From an uncultured Rickettsiales bacterium (lineage in GTDB: Bacteria; Pseudomonadota; Alphaproteobacteria; Rs-D84), in contig UROD01000038.1 in the NCBI GenBank assembly GCA_900549365.1, positions 1 through 6,917 of the forward strand: DNA of 6,917 nucleotides, given 5' to 3'. A program made the translations under genes and the position numbers. This document shows positions 1-4,976 of the stretch, one piece after another (the first letter of the stretch is position 1; the number at the start of each line of letters is the position of its first letter). Below the pieces are notes generated by a model, which saw only the letters and a list, made by a program, of their open reading frames with translations, searched no databases and had not been told where the DNA came from.

Positions 1-103
1 AACGGACACAAGATCGGGGAAATTTAAATTTTACACTCTCTCTTTTTCTGCGATAATTACAGGAAATGAAGTCAACGGATTTATTGACTTTTGTCTTAAA
101 AAT

Positions 104-128
104 AAAGTTAGATTCTTAGTCTAACTTT
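104..128. terminator. possible bidirectional intrinsic terminator
   Basis: The arms AAAGTTAGA (104-112) and TCTAACTTT (120-128) pair perfectly around a 7-nt loop. On the plus strand the run of T continues to 130; on the minus strand the stem is followed by TTTATTTTT. The stem has only two G:C pairs, so it would be weak. The right arm also lies inside the motif discussed as a possible insertion-sequence end, which is an alternative reading of the same bases. Confidence 0.3.
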
Positions 129-142
129 TTGGGGTCGGCTCA
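119..142 (-). repeat. possible IS3-like terminal inverted repeat end
   Basis: Read on the minus strand from 142 downwards, the sequence begins TGAGCCGACCCCAAAAAG and continues TTAGAC. A TG-starting tip followed by a CCCCAAAAAGTTAGAC-like stretch resembles, from memory, the ends of IS3-family elements of Firmicutes. If so, the element body would lie to the left, mostly outside the window. No transposase frame is recognisable in the 118 bases available and no partner repeat or target duplication is visible, so this is only a suggestion. Confidence 0.15.
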
Positions 143-179
143 TTCATAGCTACATTTCCAAATATTTTTTCTGTTTATA

Positions 180-323
180 TTATAAGAAAAACAAGACCTC
201 ATGAGAAGTCTTGTTTTTCTTCATCTGTATATACTTAAAGGTTATAACTGCTTCTTCCGCCGATTTATTAAAACTGCCTGCGTCTGTTGCTCTTATAAAA
301 GTTTCAATTTGCGGATTATACAT
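180..323 (-). pseudogene. LysR-family regulator, N-terminal remnant (47 aa)
   Basis: LysR-type regulators are DNA-binding proteins of about 300 residues with an N-terminal winged helix-turn-helix and a C-terminal effector domain. The first 28 residues here (MYNPQIETFIRATDAGSFNK, then SAEEAVIT) match the start of that helix-turn-helix, including the F-x-x-x-x-x-x-GSF-x-x-A spacing. Similarity stops there: the expected recognition helix (of the type PTAVIKQINLLE) is missing, and the frame runs through the hairpin at 184-221 to a TAA. The ATG at 323 is supported by GGTGA seven bases upstream and by a near-consensus promoter. The frame lies 93 bp after the stop of the NSS segment on the same strand. 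With no complete helix-turn-helix and no effector domain it cannot work as a LysR regulator. It is a gene remnant, or possibly a small peptide gene by chance; the remnant reading is much likelier. Confidence 0.65.
184..221. terminator. strong hairpin, probable bidirectional intrinsic terminator
   Basis: A perfect 14-bp stem (184-197 AAGAAAAACAAGAC with 208-221) encloses a 10-nt loop. The A-rich outer 5' arm and T-rich outer 3' arm give a U-tract in transcripts from either strand, as in bidirectional terminators of low-GC Gram-positive bacteria. On the minus strand it lies inside the last codons of the LysR remnant, whose TAA at 180-182 is just beyond the stem. This suggests the remnant was fused to a pre-existing terminator by a deletion. 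Confidence 0.65.
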
Positions 324-357
324 CAAATCATCACCGATAAACTTTGATATATTTGAT

Positions 358-387
358 ATTATAATTTATACGCTATTCTTTTGTCAA
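358..387 (-). promoter_or_regulatory. sigma70-type promoter for the LysR remnant
   Basis: On the minus strand there is a perfect -35 TTGACA (387-382) and a perfect -10 TATAAT (363-358), separated by 18 bp. Transcription would start near 350, about 28 nt before the ATG at 323. The -35 lies only 30 bp after the stop codon of the NSS segment, so the LysR gene was evidently a separate transcription unit. The match to consensus is the best in the window and suits low-GC Gram-positive DNA. Confidence 0.7.
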
Positions 388-416
388 ACCGACAAAAAGT
401 GTAAATTTTTCGCAGC

Positions 417-1181
417 TTATCTCCAATTGAAAGTTATCAAACCGTAAACATAAATAAATCCTATAAACAGAGGTACAACATATTTAAAAATCGGTTTCAT
501 CCACGACTTAATCTTAAGTCCTTTGCCCTCGTTGGCCTCTTTGATAAAGTTATCCCAGCCCCAGCCGAATTTATTGCAACAGAAAAGAGCAAGAACAAGC
601 GAACCCAGCGGAAGAATATTTGTAGATACTATGAAATCCCAGAAATCAAGCCATGTTGTTCCTTCGGAAAACGGTTGAAAATGAAGTACACTGAATCCGA
701 GTGCGGTTGTGAGTGCGAGAATAAACACTGCAATTCCGCAAATCAAACTTCCCTTTCGGCGTGACCAACCTGTTAAATCTCTTATCATGGCAAGTACATT
801 TTCGCAAACGCCAAGGACTGTTGACATAGCCGCAAAAACCATAAACAAAAAGAACAGCGTTCCCCATATACGACCTCCCGGCATATTATTAAATACCGTA
901 GCCATTGTGTCAAACAAAAGGCTCGGACCTGAGGTTACCTCAAGGTCATAAGTAAAGCATGCAGGAAAAATTATTACACCTGCAAGAATGGCAACAAGAG
1001 TATCCAAAGAAATTATATTAACAGCCTCGCCCATAAGGGAACGGTCTTTGCCTATGTAACTTCCGAAAATAGCCATTCCGCCCATACCTGTTGACAATGT
1101 AAAGAATGCCTGATTCATTGCCGCCACTATAACCGAGCCGTCAATCTTTGAAAAATCGGGTTTGAGGTAAAACGACATTCC
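417..1181 (-). pseudogene. 5'-truncated NSS (sodium:neurotransmitter symporter family) transporter segment
   Basis: This is the part of the frame with no relation to MCE proteins, about 254 residues against 440-460 for a full bacterial NSS protein. The start GMSFYLKPDFSKIDG matches the conserved loop before TM6. FFTLSTGMGGMAIFGSYIGK corresponds to TM6, IISLDTLVAILAGVIIFPACF to TM7, and FFLFMVFAAMSTVLGVCENVL to TM8. The segment runs to a natural C terminus and a TAA at 417-419, with six membrane segments as expected for TM6-11 of the 11-segment bacterial type. The family couples amino-acid or related uptake to Na+; the substrate cannot be told because TM1 and TM3 are missing. Counted lines average about 40% G+C. 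The nearest relatives I recall are clostridial, which is a judgement from memory. Confidence 0.75.
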
Positions 1182-1961
1182 CTCTCCTTTGCCTTTCAGT
1201 AATGCTTCGGGGTGACGTTCCAAGTAATCACTCAGCCGTGACACCGCCTGTGCGGCGTCGCTGACGTCGCGAATCATTTTGTTCAAATCAGTAATGCTGG
1301 TTGACACCGGTTCGCCCAACGAATTTATAACGCGATTGATTCCTGCCACCGCCGTGGTTGTCTGTTGCAACAATTCTGGAATCGTCTGGTTCAGATTTTG
1401 CAACAGTGCATTGGTGTTATTTGAAATATCTTGCAATGGAATCTTTTGCAGATTCTGGGACAGTTCGTCAAATATTGATGGTATGGTTGGAATTTCAGGA
1501 TCCGCAATGCCATACTTTTTGGCCAAGAATCTTGCTGGATACTGTGGATAAAAATCCAGTTCAATCATCATTTGTCCTGTCAGAACACTCTGGCTTTGCA
1601 GTTTTCCTTTCAGTCCGTGCGCAACCAACATGTCCAACCACGTCGTGTCGCCCACAGAATCCACTGCGGCCTTGGTTGCATTGGTCATAACCTTTGGGTC
1701 AAATGTGATGTATACAGGAATGATAATTTTGTCTTCGCTGTTTGGCATCAGTTGAATTTTTTCAACCTTGCCCACGGGAACCCCACGAAAATACACCTGT
1801 GAACCGACCGACAGCCCACTGACCGACCCTTCGAAAAACAGCACAGGTGTTATTTCATTTCGCATCAAGCGGCCGCCAAAAAAGAATAACAATGCCGCGA
1901 TGGCCAGAATCAGTCCAGATATTATAAATGCGCCGACCGCACGTTTATTTGGTTTTAACAT
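417..1961 (-). CDS. chimeric frame: MlaD/MCE-family protein joined to C-terminal half of an NSS-family sodium symporter
   Basis: The frame encodes 514 residues in two unrelated parts. Residues 1-258 form an MCE protein: a short cytoplasmic start, one membrane anchor (about 11-29), the MCE domain (about 38-140, with the typical FEGSVSGLSVGSQVYFRGVP at 43-62), then a helical tail ending in YLERHPEALLKGK, a normal C terminus for this family. MCE proteins sit in the inner membrane with MlaE and MlaF and carry lipids across the periplasm. Residues 261-514 are the C-terminal part of a bacterial NSS transporter: the loop before TM6, then about six membrane segments (276-303, 314-336, 365-393, 401-425, 437-466, 491-511). 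TM1-5, which supply much of the substrate and Na+ sites, are absent, so this part should not transport. The ATG at 1961 overlaps the mlaF stop by 7 bp and has AGGGG at good spacing. The topology is odd, because the MCE tail should be periplasmic. A chimeric contig or recombination scar is likelier than a working fusion. Confidence 0.8.
   Translation of the reverse strand: MLKPNKRAVGAFIISGLILAIAALLFFFGGRLMRNEITPVLFFEGSVSGLSVGSQVYFRGVPVGKVEKIQLMPNSEDKIIIPVYITFDPKVMTNATKAAVDSVGDTTWLDMLVAHGLKGKLQSQSVLTGQMMIELDFYPQYPARFLAKKYGIADPEIPTIPSIFDELSQNLQKIPLQDISNNTNALLQNLNQTIPELLQQTTTAVAGINRVINSLGEPVSTSITDLNKMIRDVSDAAQAVSRLSDYLERHPEALLKGKGEGMSFYLKPDFSKIDGSVIVAAMNQAFFTLSTGMGGMAIFGSYIGKDRSLMGEAVNIISLDTLVAILAGVIIFPACFTYDLEVTSGPSLLFDTMATVFNNMPGGRIWGTLFFLFMVFAAMSTVLGVCENVLAMIRDLTGWSRRKGSLICGIAVFILALTTALGFSVLHFQPFSEGTTWLDFWDFIVSTNILPLGSLVLALFCCNKFGWGWDNFIKEANEGKGLKIKSWMKPIFKYVVPLFIGFIYVYGLITFNWR
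1179..1196 (-). other. chimeric junction between MCE and NSS coding sequence
   Basis: On the minus strand these bases encode KGKGEG (residues 256-261). MCE proteins of this type commonly end ERHPEALL(R/K)GK or a few residues later, while NSS proteins carry a GAGEG(L/M)-x-FYL motif in the same local form. The two sequences could therefore share a short purine-rich stretch resembling AAAGGAGAGG, enough for a microhomology join or an assembly overlap error. A 60-base line to the right (1201-1260) is about 60% G+C, and lines to the left at 481-540 and 841-900 are about 40%. Confidence 0.6.
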
Positions 1962-2725
1962 TTTTGCCCCTTTGTGTTGCCACGTGTTAAAAATTCAATA
2001 ATTTCGTGATTTTTTGTTGTTGCCAATAATTTTCGCGGTGCGCCACGCCCTGTAATTGAATGTGTCGTCGCATCCAGATAAATAGAATTTGTTGCAATGG
2101 ACATAATTGAATCCAATTCGTGCGTAACCATCACAATCGTTGTACCTGCACGATTTATCTGCACAATTAAATCGTCCAGTTGCTTTGACCGTATGGGGTC
2201 CAGACCCGCAGACGGTTCGTCAAAAAACACGATTTCCGGATTTAACGCCAGTGCGCGTGCCAACGCTGCACGTTTTACCATACCACCACTGATTTCTGTT
2301 GGGTATAAATCGCGGGCATCGGCCAATCCCACCAGTGCCAGTTTTTCTGTCACGCGATGCGCAATCTGTTGTGGCGACATTTGTGTCTGTAATTCCATGG
2401 GCAGGGCGACATTTTCCCCAACAGTCATCGATGAAAACAGCGCGCCCGATTGAAACGATATGCCAAATGTTTCCAAGATTTTGTTGCGCTTTTCGCTGTC
2501 TGTATGCCACAGGTCGGTGGTACCCACCATAACAACCCCGCTGTCCGGTTGTTTCAGACCAATCAGGGTTTTCATAATCGTGCTTTTACCACTGCCACTG
2601 CCGCCCATAATGACAAATATGTCACCACGATTGACGGTAAAGTCAATGTTTGACACTATGACCCGCGCACCATACGCAATGGTCAGATTTTTCGCTGTGA
2701 TAAAAGGTTCACCGTTTTTACGCAT
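1955..2725 (-). CDS. mlaF: MlaF-type ABC transporter ATP-binding protein
   Basis: This is the cytoplasmic ATPase that powers MCE-linked phospholipid transport with MlaE and the MCE protein. Counting from the ATG at 2725 (256 residues), it has Walker A GGSGSGKST (41-49), a Q-loop in ISFQSGALFSSMTVGENV (Gln 92), the signature SGGMVKRAALARA (146-158), Walker B VFFDEPSAGLD (166-176) and the switch His in VTHELDS (His 202). SGGM in place of the more general SGGQ is typical of the MlaF branch, and the length is normal. A TTG at 2746 in the same frame would add seven residues and overlap the mlaE stop by 16 bp; the ATG lies 5 bp after that stop. Neither has a strong ribosome site, so translation is probably coupled to mlaE. 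The frame ends inside the first codons of the MCE gene (overlap 1955-1961). Confidence 0.93.
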   Translation of the reverse strand: MRKNGEPFITAKNLTIAYGARVIVSNIDFTVNRGDIFVIMGGSGSGKSTIMKTLIGLKQPDSGVVMVGTTDLWHTDSEKRNKILETFGISFQSGALFSSMTVGENVALPMELQTQMSPQQIAHRVTEKLALVGLADARDLYPTEISGGMVKRAALARALALNPEIVFFDEPSAGLDPIRSKQLDDLIVQINRAGTTIVMVTHELDSIMSIATNSIYLDATTHSITGRGAPRKLLATTKNHEIIEFLTRGNTKGQKC

Positions 2726-2730
2726 TTCGT

Positions 2731-3555
2731 CTATATATCCAACCAATTAAATATCAGTGTCAGAATTGCCGTGACAACGATACACCATACAATACTGTAC
2801 ACCACCGCACGCGTCGTTGCGCGACCAATGCCATCGGCACTGCGTTGCGTGTTCAGACCACAATAACAACCGCAAATAGCAATAACCCAACCGTATACCC
2901 ATCCATGCAACACACCGATTGCAAAGTTGTTGAACGTAATCCATTCAAATGTCATTTTCCAATATTCTGTCATGGACACATTCATCAGCATCATTGCAAT
3001 GCAGGCCCCGCCCAGAATACCAACAATATCAGCAATAATTGTTAATATCGGCATCGTAATCGTCAACGCCAGCACACGTGGCAACACCAAGAAGTCCATC
3101 GGTCGTACACCCATTGTGCGCAACGCATCAATTTCCTGATTTACCTGCATAGAACCGATTTCGGCGGCATATGCCGCGCCGGTACGTCCCGACATAATAA
3201 TGCCCGTCATAATCGCGCCCAAAATACGTGTTGTCGCAATCGCCAGCAGGGCGGCAACATAAATTTCTGCGCCGAACATTTCCAACTGCATCACACCGAC
3301 AAAGGCGATAATGACACCAATCATAAAACTGATTAAACAGGCGATTGGCACGGCGCGAATGCCTGCCTTTTCTAATTCAGACCACAAATCAATTCTGCGA
3401 AATATTGCACGACCACGCAATGCGCGCCCAACACTGGCAAAAACATCGCCACAAAACAGTAAACCGTTACGGGCATATTCCATCATACGCAGCGTGTAAT
3501 CACCCACGGAATCACAAGTTTTTTGCACCCAAGATTTTATTTTGAATTGCTGCAT
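2731..3555 (-). CDS. mlaE: MlaE-type ABC transporter permease
   Basis: This is the inner-membrane permease of the MCE lipid transport complex. It has 274 residues from the ATG at 3555, near the usual 260. The family hallmark SGRTGAAYAAEIGSM (122-136) followed by QVNQEIDALRTMGV (137-150) is intact. Membrane segments lie at about 68-88, 98-120, 158-193, 210-233 and 250-270, preceded by an amphipathic N-terminal region. No STAS domain is present, unlike longer forms in some proteobacteria. The frame is open upstream to an ATG at 3645, but that start would put the promoter-like element at 3581-3608 inside the gene, and the ATG at 3555 has AGGA just upstream (GTAGGAAAAATG), so I prefer 3555. It is the first gene of the mlaE-mlaF-MCE operon. 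The chemistry and direction of transport (retrograde or anterograde) cannot be read from sequence. Confidence 0.92.
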   Translation of the reverse strand: MQQFKIKSWVQKTCDSVGDYTLRMMEYARNGLLFCGDVFASVGRALRGRAIFRRIDLWSELEKAGIRAVPIACLISFMIGVIIAFVGVMQLEMFGAEIYVAALLAIATTRILGAIMTGIIMSGRTGAAYAAEIGSMQVNQEIDALRTMGVRPMDFLVLPRVLALTITMPILTIIADIVGILGGACIAMMLMNVSMTEYWKMTFEWITFNNFAIGVLHGWVYGWVIAICGCYCGLNTQRSADGIGRATTRAVVYSIVWCIVVTAILTLIFNWLDI

Positions 3556-3580
3556 TTTTCCTACATCTGAATGATTAAAT

Positions 3581-3608
3581 TTTATAATAAATTGCGCACC
3601 CAAGTCAA
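3581..3608 (-). promoter_or_regulatory. probable promoter of the mlaE-mlaF-MCE operon
   Basis: On the minus strand a -35 TTGACT (3608-3603) and a -10 TATAAA (3586-3581) are separated by 16 bp. Transcription would start near 3574 and leave a short leader of about 20 nt before the ATG at 3555 and its AGGA site. Its position is one argument against the longer mlaE frame starting at 3645. Confidence 0.5.
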
Positions 3609-3624
3609 ACACAAAAGATTTGAC
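3604..3624. promoter_or_regulatory. inverted repeat between divergent mlaE and ybaK
   Basis: GTCAAA (3604-3609) and TTTGAC (3619-3624) form a perfect 6-bp dyad with 9 bp between the arms. The arms largely coincide with the -35 boxes facing outwards: TTGACT for mlaE on the minus strand and TTGACA (3620-3625) for ybaK on the plus strand. The plainest reading is two back-to-back promoters; a shared operator is possible. The ybaK -10 is poor (AAATAT or AAAATA, 18-19 bp away) and would start transcription at or near the ybaK ATG. Confidence 0.35.
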
Positions 3625-3655
3625 AATCGTCCCACCTGCGCGCAAAATATCGGGT

Positions 3656-4141
3656 ATGAAGAATAACGAATATAAAACAAATGTGATGCGCGTTTTGGAC
3701 GCACATAAAACGCCGTATAATCATTATTGCTATGCAGATACGCCGGCACTGTCGGGCGCAGATGTTGCGGCCGCATTACACCAAAATCCGCATCAGGTTT
3801 TCAAAACACTGGTAACGGTTGCACGTTCAAACAAGTATTACGTTTTTATGTTGCCTGTGTGTGCGGAATTAGATTTGAAACGTGCCGCATTGGCGGTTGG
3901 GGAAAAATCAATTGATATGTTGCCAATGCGCGAACTGTTGCCATTGACGGGCTATGTCCATGGTGGGTGCAGTCCAATTGGTATGAAAAAACAATTTCAG
4001 ACGGTTGTGGACGCATCCGCAAATAACTTTGAAACAATTATTTTCAGTGCGGGAAAAGTCGGCTATCAGGTAGAGGTTGCCCCCGCTGCACTGGCAAAAA
4101 TCATTCCGCTGAAATTCGCAGAAATCTGCGTTCAATCATAA
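3656..4141 (+). CDS. ybaK: YbaK/EbsC-family aminoacyl-tRNA deacylase (Cys-tRNA(Pro) type)
   Basis: The family hydrolyses mischarged aminoacyl-tRNAs in the cytoplasm; the E. coli YbaK member clears Cys from tRNA(Pro), which prolyl-tRNA synthetase makes in error. The protein has 161 residues from the ATG at 3656, close to E. coli YbaK (159). The N terminus KTNVMRVLDAHKTPYNHYCY aligns with the family start. HQNPHQVFKTLV contains the conserved lysine needed for deacylation (Lys 50 here). ELDLKRAALAVG, GYVHGGCSPIGMKK (99-112) and IIFSAGKVGYQVEV follow in the expected order. An ATG at 3620 in the same frame would add 12 residues that do not fit the family and would overlap the promoter elements. 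There is no clear Shine-Dalgarno before 3656, only CGGGT directly abutting it, so initiation may be leaderless or weak. It is divergent from mlaE and has no evident functional tie to it. Exact tRNA specificity is inferred from the family. Confidence 0.9.
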   Translation: MKNNEYKTNVMRVLDAHKTPYNHYCYADTPALSGADVAAALHQNPHQVFKTLVTVARSNKYYVFMLPVCAELDLKRAALAVGEKSIDMLPMRELLPLTGYVHGGCSPIGMKKQFQTVVDASANNFETIIFSAGKVGYQVEVAPAALAKIIPLKFAEICVQS

Positions 4142-4143
4142 AA

Positions 4144-4166
4144 AATGCCCGCGCGGGGCGGACATT
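4144..4166. terminator. hairpin terminator between convergent genes
   Basis: AATG-C-CCGC (4144-4152) pairs with GCGG-A-CATT (4158-4166) around a 5-nt GCGGG loop, with a single C/A mismatch in an otherwise 8-bp stem. On the minus strand it is followed by TTTTT and then A, so it is a good Rho-independent terminator for the Cys-rich exported protein gene. On the plus strand it begins three bases after the ybaK stop but the following T-run is poor, so it would work less well in that direction. Confidence 0.65.
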
Positions 4167-4185
4167 GTATGACTATTTTGCTTTC

Positions 4186-4926
4186 TCATTTATAATAGCA
4201 ATCAGCACTCAATCTGTATTTACCAATAGTTTTAGTTTTTATTCCTTCTTGTACCTTGTGCGAATATGAATCGCCTTTATCTGTGTAACAACTGCTAATG
4301 CCTGCGTTAAATCCTGCTTTAGCCGTTCCATACGACAATGCTCCTTTGTCCGGTACTTGTGGGCATTTAACACAATGCAGATTTTTTTTGTCGCTTACCA
4401 CAGCGTTGGTATTACTGAGAGCATTATAATACCCGTTCGTACATCTATAACTGTATATCGTGTCGCATGTGCATTTGATTGTATTTAATCTTCTGATATA
4501 TGAACTCTCGTAATTTTCACGTTCGCTGGCCAATTTCCATTGCTGAAAGCCGAGGCATGTTTTATTACATTGTATTTCTTTACATGTTTTGTATTCAAAT
4601 GTACATTGGGTCAAGAACAGGTCAGATGATGCCGCTTCGTCCGCGGTGCCGGATGCTGTCGTCAGGTTGTAACCAGTGCGACATGTTTGGCAACCCACCA
4701 CACATATATTGGCAAAACCGTCGCCATTATTGCCATAACAAACCTTGGACGCGTATGATTCACAATTGTCAGCATACGTTGTATTTACCACGCCATTTGG
4801 TCGCCTGACAGGGCAAGTTGTGCCAATTATAGTATCTTTATCATTTTTTTCGTTCACGGCCATCGCAACAGTTGCGCCACTGGCGCAAATCAGCACAAAA
4901 AACACACGCGATATACTGCGAAACAT
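4186..4926 (-). CDS. Cys-rich exported protein of unknown function
   Basis: I do not recognise the family. From the ATG at 4926 the protein has 246 residues. The start MFRSISRVFFVLICASGATV, then AMA, is a classic Sec signal peptide with likely cleavage after Ala 23 (AMA|VNEK). The mature part has 17 cysteines in about 223 residues, several in CxxC or near-CxxC spacing (CVVGCQTC, CNKTC, CTC, CVKC), and many Asn, Thr and Tyr. This suggests a disulfide-stabilised periplasmic or surface protein. No transmembrane helix follows the signal and there is no lipobox; the Cys within the signal (LICASG) is too early and lacks a lipobox pattern. A TTG at 4935 in the same frame directly abuts the AAGGA site, whereas the ATG has it 9 bases upstream, so the ATG is preferred. 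The gene has its own promoter-like element and terminator and is monocistronic. Metal binding through the CxxC pairs is an alternative to disulfides. Confidence 0.8.
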   Translation of the reverse strand: MFRSISRVFFVLICASGATVAMAVNEKNDKDTIIGTTCPVRRPNGVVNTTYADNCESYASKVCYGNNGDGFANICVVGCQTCRTGYNLTTASGTADEAASSDLFLTQCTFEYKTCKEIQCNKTCLGFQQWKLASERENYESSYIRRLNTIKCTCDTIYSYRCTNGYYNALSNTNAVVSDKKNLHCVKCPQVPDKGALSYGTAKAGFNAGISSCYTDKGDSYSHKVQEGIKTKTIGKYRLSADCYYK

Positions 4927-4947
4927 TTTACCCAATCCTTGGTGTCA

Positions 4948-4976
4948 ATTATAACAAAAAAGATTGTTCAATGCTA
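4948..4976 (-). promoter_or_regulatory. probable promoter of the Cys-rich exported protein gene
   Basis: On the minus strand a perfect -10 TATAAT (4953-4948) lies about 22 bp before the ATG at 4926, with an AAGGA ribosome site between. At 17 bp spacing the -35 is TAGCAT (4976-4971), a poor match; TTGAAC nearby is too close (12 bp). The element overlaps the stop codon of the upstream hydrolase gene. A strong -10 with a weak -35 may mean that an activator is used. Confidence 0.45.

Larger units (their letters stand above)
1..179. other. AT-rich left flank, no assignable gene
   Basis: I see no recognisable gene here. On the plus strand one frame is open from base 2 to a TAA at 122-124 (40 codons, open to the left edge); its translation resembles nothing I know and may be chance. 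Two weak hairpins are present: 69-90 (7-bp stem AAGTCAA/TTGACTT, 8-nt loop) and 104-128, listed separately. G+C over 1-420 is about 31% by count, clearly lower than the right-hand part of the window. The block resembles intergenic DNA of a low-GC Firmicute rather than of the organism that carries the genes to the right; that attribution is inference. Confidence 0.5.

Noticed and set aside
69..90. AAGTCAA/TTGACTT hairpin as a terminator or operator
   Set aside because: The stem is short and AT-rich, no gene is assigned next to it, and such dyads are expected by chance in AT-rich DNA.
211..447. A 78-residue plus-strand frame in the AT-rich left region
   Set aside because: It lies antisense to the LysR remnant, its promoter and the end of the NSS segment, has no ribosome site, and its composition looks like reversed LysR coding sequence.
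417..1961. Reading the MCE-NSS frame as a new functional lipid transporter
   Set aside because: Half of the NSS core is missing, the MCE protein ends normally just before the join, and composition shifts at the join. An artefact or scar explains all of these.
3556..3645. Longer mlaE start at 3645 (304 residues)
   Set aside because: The extra 30 residues are not MlaE-like and contain the promoter-like element at 3581-3608; the ATG at 3555 has an AGGA site.
3620..3655. Longer ybaK start at 3620
   Set aside because: The 12 extra residues are absent from the family and would overlap the promoter region shared with mlaE.
4927..4935. TTG start at 4935 for the exported protein
   Set aside because: It directly abuts the AAGGA ribosome site, while the ATG at 4926 has normal spacing and gives a standard signal peptide.
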